Shown: positions 44,529-53,458 of the stretch, in pieces
Numbering within the stretch: position 1 is the stretch's first letter
Layout of the letters: every line of letters begins with the position of its first letter
Source of the DNA: JAVZLH01 sp038883475
Lineage (GTDB): Archaea; Thermoproteota; Bathyarchaeia; Bathyarchaeales; Bathycorpusculaceae
Direction of reading: 5' to 3'
NCBI GenBank assembly: GCA_038883475.1
Contig: JAVZMA010000002.1
Span: forward strand, 1-64,000
DNA length: 64,000 nt
Made by a program: the position numbers and the translations under genes
Notes under the pieces: generated by a model
Told to the model about the DNA's origin: nothing
The model's database searches: none
What the model saw: the letters and a program-made list of their open reading frames with translations, nothing else

Positions 44529-44668
44529 GAAGCGTATCTCGCTGGGTTTTTGTCAAAAGCCACTTTACAAGCTTGACCGCAGAAGTAGTAGGTCTTGCCT
44601 TTGTATTCGGATTTGAACTTTGTAGCTTTTTCATTCACGTTCATGCCGCAAACAGGGTCTTTCGCCAT
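44525..44668 (-). CDS. YHS-domain protein, 47 residues
   Basis: MAKDPVCGMNVNEKATKFK, then YKGKTYYFCGQACKVAFDKNP. The pattern C-x-x-(M) then FC-x-x-x-C is the YHS/TRASH-type metal-binding domain, here complete and free-standing. GGAGGTG lies nine bases before the ATG. It is directly downstream of the P-type ATPase, whose N-terminus has the same domain, so it is a likely copper or heavy-metal carrier. Too short for most gene calls. Confidence 0.9.
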   Translation of the reverse strand: MAKDPVCGMNVNEKATKFKSEYKGKTYYFCGQACKVAFDKNPARYAS

Positions 44669-44691
44669 GCGCGGTTTCACCTCCTTTTCTG

Positions 44692-46779
44692 CTATAGTTT
44701 TAGAAGTTTTAGGGTTGCCGAGTTGCTTACCACAAAGAGCGAGCTGAAAGCCATTGCGCCAGCAGCTATGATTGGACTGAGCAATCCAACAGCGGCTATT
44801 GGAATGGCAACAACATTGTATATGAAAGCCCAGAACAAGTTCTGCTTTATCTTCCTCATCGTCGCCTTGCTCAGCTTTATTCCCCGCGCAACATCACGTA
44901 AATCGTCCTTTATGAGCACTATTCCACCAGTTTCCTTCGCAATGTCTGTTCCGCTGCCTATGGCTATACCTATGTCTGCTTGAGCCAAAGCTGGCGCGTC
45001 ATTCACTCCATCCCCAACCATGGCGACGACTTTGCCCTCACTTTGCAGTTTCTTGATTACATCAACTTTCTGCCACGGCAAAACATTAGCACTAACCGTA
45101 TCGATGCCGAGTTGTTTGGCTATAGCTCTGGCAGTTGTTTCATTGTCGCCAGTGAGCATCGCGATTTCAAGCCCCATGCTCTTAAGCTCTTTTATGGCTT
45201 CTGCCGCACTCGCCTTCGGCGTGTCCATAACCGCAACAACTCCAACTATCTTCCCATCCACAGCGAGAATCATGGCGGTCTTGCCTTGCTCCTCGAACCT
45301 CGCGAGTTCTTCCTCCACTTGTCTTGGAATGATTATGCCGTTAGCTTTCATTAATCGTCTGTTCCCGAATAGAATTTGCTTGTTTTTGTAGGAGGCTTTG
45401 ACTCCGTGTCCGGGTACCGCTTCAAAGGAGTCGGCGTCTGGGATTTTTAATTTTGCTTTGTTGGCGGCTTTCATTATTGCTTCGGCTAATGGATGTTCTG
45501 AGCCCTTCTCTGAAATTGCCGCCAACATTAAAACATCGCTTTCCTTGTAGCCAGTAAAGGCTGTTATGTCTGTTACTGAAGGCTCGCCCTTCGTCAATGT
45601 GCCAGTTTTATCAAAGACAACAGTTGTTAATTTTCTTGCGTTTTCAACGTATTCTCCGCCTCGAAGCAGTACTCCAAACTCGGCGCCTTTACCTACACCA
45701 GCCAAAATGGCTGTTGGCGTGGCTATTCCCAAGGCGCATGGACAAGCAATAAGCAGTATAGCCAACAAAACCAGAAAAGCCTTGGCAAAACCGTCAGCGA
45801 GAAACCAGTAGGTAAACGCTATAGCCGCGGTTGTAAAGACTGCTGGAACAAAGTAGCCTACAACACGGTCTGCAAATCTTTGCACTGGAGCGTTTGAGGC
45901 TTGGGCTTCCTCAACCAAATGAACTATCTGCATGAGAGCAGTATCCTCTCCAACTTTTGTTGCCTTAACCTTTAATACGCCTGTCTTGTTGATAGTTGCG
46001 CCTATCACCTCGCTGCCAACTGTTTTCTCAACTGGAATGCTTTCACCAGTAATTATCTTCTCATCTACAGAAGAATAGCCAGCTACAACAATGCCATCTG
46101 TCGGGATTTTTTCGCCTGGCTTAACAACGAGTATGTCGCCAACTTGAACTTCGTCTATTGAAACTTCAACCTCTTTTTCATCCTTTAATATTCTGGCAAC
46201 TGTTGGCTGAAGCTCAAGCAGTTTTCGGATTGCTGCTGCTGACTTTCTCCTTATGGTTTCTTCTATAAACTTGCCAAGCAAAACAAAAGCCAAAATTCCT
46301 ATCGCAACTTCCATATAGCCAAATCCTTCTGTCCCAAGCCATGGGAAAAATGTTCCTATTACGCCGTATCCCCAGCCTGCCAAAACACCAGTTGTTATTA
46401 GCACATCCATGTTTATTGAACGGTTTTTAAGCGCTTCATATGCTCCCTTATGTATGCTCCATCCCGCAATCCAAACGATAGGCGTTGACAAGACAAAGAA
46501 GACTAGGTCCCATGCGGATATTCCAACGATTCGGAAAGTCATTATTACCGCAGCCAAGCCGAACAGTGCTATTACGCGTAGGGCGGCGACGCTTACAACG
46601 CCGGCAAGCGCTAGGGCTACTCGGCGTTTCATAGCCTTCAACTCTTGTTCTGGCTGCTCGTAGGTTCTGGCGCATGTTTCACTGCAAAAATAGTATGTTC
46701 TGTCGCCGATCCTTCTTTTAATTGCTTTTTCCTTGTCTACATCCATGCCGCAGACTGGGTCTTTAGGCACAAACATCAA
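44692..46779 (-). CDS. copper-type P1B ATPase with N-terminal YHS domain
   Basis: 695 residues. A YHS domain (KDPVCGMDVDKE, YYFCSETCARTYEQ) replaces the usual HMA domain. The transport motif is ACPCALGIATPTA in the membrane, phosphorylation DKTGTLTKGEP, the SEHPLAEAI P1B mark, MLTGDNETTARAI and GDGVNDAPALAQAD. Eight membrane segments. The CPC motif indicates Cu+/Ag+ export, less likely other soft metals. It is divergent from a PadR-TRASH regulator, so it should be metal-induced. The start may be ATG 46779 or the next ATG. Confidence 0.92.
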   Translation of the reverse strand: MMFVPKDPVCGMDVDKEKAIKRRIGDRTYYFCSETCARTYEQPEQELKAMKRRVALALAGVVSVAALRVIALFGLAAVIMTFRIVGISAWDLVFFVLSTPIVWIAGWSIHKGAYEALKNRSINMDVLITTGVLAGWGYGVIGTFFPWLGTEGFGYMEVAIGILAFVLLGKFIEETIRRKSAAAIRKLLELQPTVARILKDEKEVEVSIDEVQVGDILVVKPGEKIPTDGIVVAGYSSVDEKIITGESIPVEKTVGSEVIGATINKTGVLKVKATKVGEDTALMQIVHLVEEAQASNAPVQRFADRVVGYFVPAVFTTAAIAFTYWFLADGFAKAFLVLLAILLIACPCALGIATPTAILAGVGKGAEFGVLLRGGEYVENARKLTTVVFDKTGTLTKGEPSVTDITAFTGYKESDVLMLAAISEKGSEHPLAEAIMKAANKAKLKIPDADSFEAVPGHGVKASYKNKQILFGNRRLMKANGIIIPRQVEEELARFEEQGKTAMILAVDGKIVGVVAVMDTPKASAAEAIKELKSMGLEIAMLTGDNETTARAIAKQLGIDTVSANVLPWQKVDVIKKLQSEGKVVAMVGDGVNDAPALAQADIGIAIGSGTDIAKETGGIVLIKDDLRDVARGIKLSKATMRKIKQNLFWAFIYNVVAIPIAAVGLLSPIIAAGAMAFSSLFVVSNSATLKLLKL

Positions 46780-46807
46780 CTCTTTTTAATATAATTGGGA
46801 ATTGCAG

Positions 46808-46968
46808 GACCGCTGCAGATGACTTTTCCTTGGGGAGAAAGGAGAGAAGTTGGAAAAATTATGACTTTTCTGCAGCGGTCTTTCTGCTCTTGGCAAAGCA
46901 TTTTTATACCTCTACTTATATTCTATTCTGTGTAGGATATAAATATATCGTTAAAAGATATATCGGAA
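46808..46968. promoter_or_regulatory. copA/padR intergenic region: 12-base inverted repeat and GATATATC boxes
   Basis: GACCGCTGCAGA (46808-46819) and TCTGCAGCGGTC (46869-46880) are exact inverted repeats 49 bases apart; TGACTTTTC occurs next to both. Nearer the PadR ATG lie GGATATAAATATATCG (46935-46950) and AGATATATCGGA (46957-46968), close to the GATATATC core upstream of DUF5320. A regulator binding either set could control both genes. Confidence 0.5.
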
Positions 46969-46973
46969 TAACC

Positions 46974-47420
46974 ATGAAAAAAAGAGATATGGAAAACGTA
47001 ATTTCAGACTTCTCCCGATTCTACATACTCACCATTCTCTATGAGGGACCATGCCACGGCTACAGCATAATAGAGAAATTCAAAAAAAGAGTTGGGAAAG
47101 AAGTCAGCCCAAGCCTCGTTTACCCATTTCTAAGACAGCTTGAAAGAAAAGGTTTTGTAAAACATTTCACGAAGCCAGTTGGAGCAAAGAAAAGAAAAGT
47201 TTTCGAGTTGACTCCAGAAGGGGGGGAACTTTGTAAGCAGCTTTTCAAACGTTTTTCAGCTTTGGTCTCCGTTGCCATCAAGCCCAGCTTAGAAGTTTGT
47301 GCCAACTGTGGCTGCAAAGTTTTTGAGGGAGGCTACAAAGAGGCGGTAGATGGAAGAGAGTTAACTTTTTGTTGTGTGCACTGCGCCCAATCATACAAAA
47401 AGAATAGGGTAGAAGGCTAG
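46974..47420 (+). CDS. PadR-type regulator with C-terminal TRASH/YHS-like metal domain
   Basis: 148 residues. Residues 1-90 are a PadR winged helix (FYILTILYEGPCHGYSIIEKF, SLVYPFLRQLERKGFV). The end has CANCGCKVFEGGYKEAVDG and LTFCCVHCAQSY, a TRASH/YHS-like metal site. This is the expected sensor for copper or related metals. ATG 46974 is chosen; the frame extends upstream without conserved sequence. It overlaps the Ca-ATPase stop by four bases and is divergent from the copper-type ATPase. Confidence 0.85.
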   Translation: MKKRDMENVISDFSRFYILTILYEGPCHGYSIIEKFKKRVGKEVSPSLVYPFLRQLERKGFVKHFTKPVGAKKRKVFELTPEGGELCKQLFKRFSALVSVAIKPSLEVCANCGCKVFEGGYKEAVDGRELTFCCVHCAQSYKKNRVEG

Positions 47421-50242
47421 GTCCATTTCCAGACTTTTTTGCCCATTGTGAGCTCTGGAAAGATGAGGAGCCCCCAACTGGCTACGCCTATCACGTACGC
47501 AAGGTCTGTCAGGCTCAGTCCAGTTAAGTGGAAGAGTTGTTGTGTTATTGGTATATAGGTTATTCCAAGAGTTAGGGCAACAGACGCCAAGTCAGCTATA
47601 ACAAAGAACTTGTTTTCGAAGGCTTTTCTACCCATTCTCCAGACGCTGCGCTTTTCTGAACGACAGTTCCAAACAACAAAGAGCTCAAACATAGCTGCTT
47701 GCACGAAAGCTGTTGTAGTAGCTTCTCTATAAGTTAGTTGTCTTGCAACTTCATCTATGGTTCCGTCTGGAAGCATCCACGGATGGGATGGCCAAACGTA
47801 ATATTCTAGGCAGAACACTAAGATTGTTCCAGTTGCTTGCAGTATAAATGATGTTATTATGAACGCTCCCATTCCATGCAATATGCCTTCTTCAGGTTTG
47901 CGTGGCGGCCTCTCCATGACATCTATGTCAGGCGGGTCTGTTGCAAGGGCTACTGCTGGCGCGCCATCTGTCACCAGGTTTATCCACAGTATCATTGCTG
48001 GCAGAAGCGGAAGAGGAAACAGCTCAGGTGCGAATATTCCACCAAGGATGGCAAAGGTTCCTATCACAAGCAGTTCATCGAAGTTGCATGATATCAGAAA
48101 ACGTGCATACTTCCTAATATTGTCATAGATCACTCTGCCCTGCTCCACAGCCTTAACTATCGTCGCAAAATTGTCATCTGTTAAAACGAGGTCTGAGGCT
48201 TCTCTTGTAACGTCTGTTCCGCTTATGCCCATGGCAACGCCAATGTCGGCTGCCTTTACAGCCGGCGCGTCGTTGACACCATCACCAGTCATGGCCACTA
48301 TATGACCTTTCTTCTTCAAGGCATTAACAATTTTCAACTTGTGCTCAGGCGACACCCGCGCATAAACCGTTACTTTTTCAACTATTTCCTCAAATTCCTC
48401 ATCACTTAACTTGTCCATTTCTGCGCCGGTTAGAACCATGTCGCCCTCTTTAAAAATTCCAACTTCTTTGGCTACGGCTATGGCTGTTAATTTGTGATCC
48501 CCCGTTATCATGACAGTTTTTATTCCGGCCTTTTGGCATAATTTGTTAGCTTCTATCGCTTCCTCTCTCGGAGGATCTATCATTCCCTGGAGCCCAACAA
48601 AAACCATTCCATTTTCAACAGCGTCAGCTTCATACTTCACCATTGTTGATGGCAAGCGTTTATACGCCATTGCAAGGACTCGAAGGGCGTTTCCAGCCAA
48701 CTTTTCGTTAACCTCTAGAATCTTTGCGCGTTTTTCTTTTGTCAGTTTTTTCTCTTCTTCATCTTCGATTACATGGCTACATCTTTCTAGAAGTACTTCA
48801 GGCGCTCCCTTCATGAAGGCATAGACTTCGCCGTCTGGTGCTTTGTGTATCGTGGTCATGCGTTTTCTTTCGGATGTGAACGGTATTTCATAGACTCGCG
48901 GATAGCTCTTCTCCAACGTTTCTTTTTCGAACCCAGCCTTTGCCGCTGCAACTATCAAAGCGCCCTCTGTGGGGTCGCCAAATATTTCCCATGTACTGTT
49001 TTGGTCATTTCTTCTTAAGCTTGCGTTGTTGCAGAGAGCGCCTATCTTAAGCACATATTCGAGGCTTCCTTCAGTTTTCACGGAGTTTTCGCCCTGGCGA
49101 AATTCGCCTTTAGGTTCATAGCCTACACCTGTTACTTCGATGATTTTTCCATCAACGTAAATTTGGCGTACTGTCATTTCTCCCTTTGTAATTGTTCCAG
49201 TTTTGTCTGAGCATATCACCGTCACTGCACCAAGGCTTTCAGCTGACGACAACCGCCTCACGATGGCATTGCGTTTTGCAAATTCTCTAGCGCCTAAAGC
49301 CAAAGCTATAGTAACGATTGCAGGCAACCCTTCTGGAACAGCTGAAATTGCTAAAGAGATTGACGACATAAAAGCTTGGATAAAACCTTCAGCTTCAAAG
49401 TGCATCTTCATCACCACTTCGAAGGCTTCTAAAGCGAAAATTAGCACACAAACAGCTATGACAACTTTGGCTATTTTGCCTGCGAACCTATCCAGCTTTT
49501 TCTGAAGGGGGGTTTCCTCTTCCTCGGTTGTTTGCACCATTTCAGCGATTTTTCCAAACTCTGTGTTCATTCCAGTGGCGGTTACAACAGCTTTTCCTCT
49601 GCCATAAACTATGTGGGTTGCCGAGAAAACCATGTTACGCCTTTCAGAAATAGGTACATCCTCTTTTAAAACGGTCAACTCCTTATCAACAGGTGTGGAT
49701 TCACCAGTCAACACAGCTTCATTCGCCTTAAGTTCAACAACTTCTATGAGGCGCGCGTCAGCGGGAACATGGTCTCCCTCTTCTAAGGCAAGTATGTCTC
49801 CGGGAACAACCTCTCTGGCTGGGATAATAATTTCTTTACCGTCCCGTATTACACGGGCTTTAGGCGCCGCCAGCTTTTTCAGGGCTTCTACCGCTTTTTC
49901 TGCCCTATATTCTTGGACGAAGCCTGTGACTGCGCATAAAACAACTATTGCGCTTATGGTGATTGTGTCTGCGTAGGCTTCCATGAATTCTCCGCCTTGC
50001 ACCATCTCATAATATCCTATAATTGCAGAGAATATTGTGGCGGCAATTAGAAGTAGGATGAATATGTCTTTAAATTCGTCTAGGAACATGTGAAGAGCTG
50101 TTCTGCGTTTAACTTTTCTAATTTCGTTATATCCATACTTAACAAGTCTTTCGCGAGCTTCTTGCGAAGACAGACCTTCGCCGTGGACGTTTAGTTCTTG
50201 GAAAACCTCTTCTATTTTCATCGCATGCCAATGTTTTGACAT
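47417..50242 (-). CDS. Ca2+-type P2 ATPase
   Basis: 941 residues, cation-transporting ATPase of the P2A/P2B class. N-terminal cation domain (IEEVFQELNVHGEGLSSQ), TGESTPVDKE, AVPEGLPAIVTIALALG in helix 4, DKTGTITKGEMTV, FMKGAPEVLLE, VMITGDHKLTAIA, and GDGVNDAPAVKAADIGVAMG. Ten membrane segments, with a long C-terminal pair block. Ca2+ or Mn2+ export is most likely; the sequence does not settle it. ATG 50242. No operon partner. Confidence 0.9.
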   Translation of the reverse strand: MSKHWHAMKIEEVFQELNVHGEGLSSQEARERLVKYGYNEIRKVKRRTALHMFLDEFKDIFILLLIAATIFSAIIGYYEMVQGGEFMEAYADTITISAIVVLCAVTGFVQEYRAEKAVEALKKLAAPKARVIRDGKEIIIPAREVVPGDILALEEGDHVPADARLIEVVELKANEAVLTGESTPVDKELTVLKEDVPISERRNMVFSATHIVYGRGKAVVTATGMNTEFGKIAEMVQTTEEEETPLQKKLDRFAGKIAKVVIAVCVLIFALEAFEVVMKMHFEAEGFIQAFMSSISLAISAVPEGLPAIVTIALALGAREFAKRNAIVRRLSSAESLGAVTVICSDKTGTITKGEMTVRQIYVDGKIIEVTGVGYEPKGEFRQGENSVKTEGSLEYVLKIGALCNNASLRRNDQNSTWEIFGDPTEGALIVAAAKAGFEKETLEKSYPRVYEIPFTSERKRMTTIHKAPDGEVYAFMKGAPEVLLERCSHVIEDEEEKKLTKEKRAKILEVNEKLAGNALRVLAMAYKRLPSTMVKYEADAVENGMVFVGLQGMIDPPREEAIEANKLCQKAGIKTVMITGDHKLTAIAVAKEVGIFKEGDMVLTGAEMDKLSDEEFEEIVEKVTVYARVSPEHKLKIVNALKKKGHIVAMTGDGVNDAPAVKAADIGVAMGISGTDVTREASDLVLTDDNFATIVKAVEQGRVIYDNIRKYARFLISCNFDELLVIGTFAILGGIFAPELFPLPLLPAMILWINLVTDGAPAVALATDPPDIDVMERPPRKPEEGILHGMGAFIITSFILQATGTILVFCLEYYVWPSHPWMLPDGTIDEVARQLTYREATTTAFVQAAMFELFVVWNCRSEKRSVWRMGRKAFENKFFVIADLASVALTLGITYIPITQQLFHLTGLSLTDLAYVIGVASWGLLIFPELTMGKKVWKWT

Positions 50243-50391
50243 CTACCGTGTCCTCCGCCTTCCAAATTCATTTCATGTAATAGACAAGACATAATGCAAC
50301 TACCTTATAAAATTCTCTATTTTGCACTCTCCTCATCTAAAAATTTTAGTTTACATTTAGTTTATAAATAAATCATAAAAAGAAATGTGGT

Positions 50392-52416
50392 TTAGGACAT
50401 TAGCAAAATTATTAATGGAGCGAATACTTCAGCGACCAATGACATTACCGTAATCATAGTGTTCAACGATGGGCCAGCCGTATCTTTAAACGGGTCGCCA
50501 ACAGTGTCCCCCGTGACGGCAGCCTTATGCGCCTCTGAACCCTTGCCACCATGCGCCCCAGATTCTATATATTTCTTAGCGTTGTCCCAAAGTCCACCTG
50601 AATTAGCCATAAACAAGGCAAAGATTATACCCGTAACAATGCTTCCCGCTAAGAAACCAGCCAACGCTTCTTTTCCCAACACTATCATAGTCAAAACTGG
50701 AACAATTATCGCCAAAGAACATGGCAGCATAAGCTCTTTAACAGCGCCTCTAGCTGCAATGTCAACGCATTTAGCGTAGTCTGGTTTTGCCTTTCCCTCC
50801 ATAAGCCCTGGAATTTCTTTGAACTGCCGTCTAACTTCTTCAACCATTCTTTCAGCATTTCTTCCAACGGCTAGTATGAGAAGGGCTGAAAGGAGCGGAG
50901 GCATCATACCGCCTAGAAAGACTCCTGCCACAACTTCTGGTTTCATCAAGTCTAAACTGTGTATGTCAACCAAATGAGCGTAAGCCGCAAAAAGCGCGAG
51001 AACCGTTAAAGCAGCAGCGCCAATAGCGAAACCCTTTGTAATAGCTTTTGTAGTGTTTCCCGCAGCATCCAACCTATCTGCAACTTCAATAACCTCTTCG
51101 CCTAAACCAGATTGTTCAGCAATGCCCTTCGCATTGTCGGATACAGGTCCATAAGCATCCGCCGATATAGTCATTCCAACCGTTGCGAGCATACCAACGG
51201 CTGAAATGGCAATTCCATAAAAGGGGTCAACACCAAAAGCAGTGGCAAGGTACCAAGCGGCTACAGTAGCGGCGCAGATGCCGATGACAGGCGGGACTAT
51301 ACTAACTATCCCGTAGGAAAAGCCCGTCAGTATGTTTATTGCAGCCCCCGTTGTCGAAGCTTGAGCTACCTTCTGCGCTGGCGCCCTATCTATAGATGTA
51401 AAATAGTCAGATGTAAGTCCAATGATCACCCCAGCAGCTAACCCCGCAACTGTCGGTAAAAATACGCCTAACCACTTATCCCCTTCTAACCCTGAAAAAT
51501 ATGTAACAACGAAGAGGAATACAGCGAATATAATCCATGTAGAAAACGAGCCTCTATTAAGCGCTGCACCAGGATTACCCTTAATGCTCACTTTAACGAC
51601 CAGAGCACCTATTATTGAGGCAAAAAGTCCCATAGCAGCTATTATAAGCGGTAACGCCGTTAATGTGCTTTCACCTATTTCTGTACCTATAATCATAGCA
51701 GCTACGATGCTCGCGATGTAAGAGTCAACTAAGTCAGCGCCCATTCCCGCTACATCACCTACATTATCGCCTACGTTGTCGGCGATTACCGCTGGATTAC
51801 GTGGGTCGTCCTCGGGAATGCCCAGCTCCACTTTTCCAACAAGGTCTGCGCTGATGTCAGCCGTTTTTGTATATATGCCTCCACCAGCCTTCGCGAAAAG
51901 TGCCAAGGCGCTGGCTCCGAAACTGAAGCCTAGGATCACGGTTGCGTCATTGAAAATGTAATAGAGCAAGCTTATACCCAACAGAGCTAAACCAACAATA
52001 AACAAACCCATGACTGCTCCGCCGTAAAAAGCCACTGGAAAAGCCTTCTTCAACCCTTGTTTCGCTGCATTAGCCGTTCTAACATTCGCCTCAACAGCAG
52101 CCATCATTCCAACGTAAGCTGCGACAGTCGCGCACAACGAACCAAAAATGTAAGCCACCGCCATGCTTACTCCATAATAAACGTTGTTTTGGAGGAATGC
52201 GTAAAGCGCCCCGAGAACCACAGCCATTACAACAACAAAGGCAGCTAATGTCATGTTCTGCCTTCTCAGATAGGCTTTTGCGCCCTCTTTTATTGCACCA
52301 GCTATATCCTTCATCCTTTCAGTGCCGCTTTCTTGGCTTGTCACATAACGGTACAAGTATCCAGCCAAAGCAACAGAAGCCAAACCAGCCAAAGGCGTAA
52401 TCAAGAACCATTCCAT
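50392..52416 (-). CDS. hppA: membrane H+-translocating pyrophosphatase (K+-independent type)
   Basis: 674 residues with 15-16 membrane segments. The pyrophosphate site is ADLVGKVELGIPEDDPRNP and IADNVGDNVGDVAGMGADL (parts quoted). GNTTKAITKGFAIG has Lys at the position that marks the K+-independent H+-pump subclass (Ala in K+-dependent ones). MEWFLITPLAG at ATG 52416 has GGGGATG upstream and is chosen; the longer TTG 52455 version adds an unlikely tail. Builds a proton gradient from PPi, useful in an energy-limited anaerobe. Confidence 0.93.
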   Translation of the reverse strand: MEWFLITPLAGLASVALAGYLYRYVTSQESGTERMKDIAGAIKEGAKAYLRRQNMTLAAFVVVMAVVLGALYAFLQNNVYYGVSMAVAYIFGSLCATVAAYVGMMAAVEANVRTANAAKQGLKKAFPVAFYGGAVMGLFIVGLALLGISLLYYIFNDATVILGFSFGASALALFAKAGGGIYTKTADISADLVGKVELGIPEDDPRNPAVIADNVGDNVGDVAGMGADLVDSYIASIVAAMIIGTEIGESTLTALPLIIAAMGLFASIIGALVVKVSIKGNPGAALNRGSFSTWIIFAVFLFVVTYFSGLEGDKWLGVFLPTVAGLAAGVIIGLTSDYFTSIDRAPAQKVAQASTTGAAINILTGFSYGIVSIVPPVIGICAATVAAWYLATAFGVDPFYGIAISAVGMLATVGMTISADAYGPVSDNAKGIAEQSGLGEEVIEVADRLDAAGNTTKAITKGFAIGAAALTVLALFAAYAHLVDIHSLDLMKPEVVAGVFLGGMMPPLLSALLILAVGRNAERMVEEVRRQFKEIPGLMEGKAKPDYAKCVDIAARGAVKELMLPCSLAIIVPVLTMIVLGKEALAGFLAGSIVTGIIFALFMANSGGLWDNAKKYIESGAHGGKGSEAHKAAVTGDTVGDPFKDTAGPSLNTMITVMSLVAEVFAPLIILLMS

Positions 52417-52579
52417 ACAGTTGCCATCCCCTAAGTTTAGCTTAAATTGTTTCAAATCTGCAAACTCACTTATAAATATTTAACGTGTTCCGCATCAAAC
52501 AACCTTCAATACGGCAATTTTCGTTAACTTCTATACCGTTCCTTTCAATCCATAAAGCAGCTATAACCCATCAAACAAG

Positions 52580-52664
52580 CGCCGGGAGTGGGATTTGAAC
52601 CCACGCGGCCCCGAAAGGCCACAGGCTCTCAAGGCCTGCGCGTTATCCACTCCGCCATCCCGGC
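52580..52664 (-). tRNA. tRNA-Ser (anticodon TGA)
   Basis: On the minus strand the acceptor GCCGGGA pairs with TCCCGGC, anticodon stem CAGGC/GCCTG holds CTTGAGA (anticodon TGA), a long variable arm GGCC-TTTC-GGGGCC fits serine, and the T arm is GTGGG-TTCAAAT-CCCAC. The discriminator is G. No intron and no encoded CCA. Confidence 0.94.
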
Positions 52665-52770
52665 TTTTTCCTTCAGAAATAGAGGGTGTTGCTTCTAAAA
52701 CCTTTTCTTTCAAAAGGCTTAATTAAGTTTAGACAATAAGACCCTATTGCAGTTTGAAGGAGAGGGCTTG

Positions 52771-53286
52771 TTGTTGAAGGAGATTTACAAGAAAGTGCTT
52801 CTAGAAATGATTGACAACTGTAAACGTAGTGATAGAGAGCTTGCCAAGATCTTAGGTGTTTCACAGCCAACTGTTACTCGTGCACGGCGATGGCTTGAGA
52901 AAAATGGAATGATTAGAGAATACACTTTGATTCCGGAATTTTCAAGGGTGGGCTTAGAAATTGTGGCGTTTACGCTAATTAAGATACGCCCAGAAACTAA
53001 GATGAACAAAGTTAATGAAATTAGAAAAAAAGCAGAATCCTTCTTTGGAAGACATCCAAATGTTGTGATGGCGCTTAGAGGGGAAGGATTAGGAAGCGAC
53101 GGCGTCCTTCTTTCCTTGCATAAAAACTATGCTGAGTTCATACAGTTTATGAGAGAGCTAAAGATGGAAACTGTCAACACTGAAGTTGTTGGAAGCTTCT
53201 TAGCAAGCTTGAAAGACGCTAACCAATACAGGTATCTCTCATTCAAAACTCTAAAAGAATACTTAACCAGAGAAGACTATTCCTAA
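52771..53286 (+). CDS. winged-helix (Lrp/AsnC-like) regulator
   Basis: About 172 residues. The N-terminal helix-turn-helix is SDRELAKILGVSQPTVTRARR with LEKNGMIREYTLIPEF next to it, as in Lrp proteins. The rest (KIRPETKMNKVNEIRKK, NVVMALRGEGLGSDGVLLSL) is an alpha/beta ligand domain only partly like the usual RAM domain. Several TTG starts lie at 52747-52774; TTG 52771 follows GGAGAGG. It stands between two tRNA genes with no attached operon. Confidence 0.8.
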   Translation: MLKEIYKKVLLEMIDNCKRSDRELAKILGVSQPTVTRARRWLEKNGMIREYTLIPEFSRVGLEIVAFTLIKIRPETKMNKVNEIRKKAESFFGRHPNVVMALRGEGLGSDGVLLSLHKNYAEFIQFMRELKMETVNTEVVGSFLASLKDANQYRYLSFKTLKEYLTREDYS

Positions 53287-53368
53287 CAGTAAGATAAAAC
53301 GCATGTCACGTTAACTAAACCGAAAACCTATTTTAAAAGGAAAGCTATCAAATAAAATGCCATAAAAG

Positions 53369-53446
53369 GGGCCGGTAGTCTAGCTCGGTTAGGACATCCG
53401 CTTGACGTGCGGAAGGTCACCGGTTCAAATCCGGTCCGGCCCACCA
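53369..53446 (+). tRNA. tRNA-Val (anticodon GAC), CCA encoded
   Basis: Acceptor GGGCCGG pairs with CCGGCCC, D stem GTCT/GGAC, anticodon stem TCCGC/GCGGA holds TTGACGT (GAC), T arm ACCGG-TTCAAAT-CCGGT, discriminator A. The CCA end is in the genome (53444-53446), unlike the other four tRNA genes here. No intron. Confidence 0.95.
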
Positions 53447-53458
53447 ATACTAACGGTT

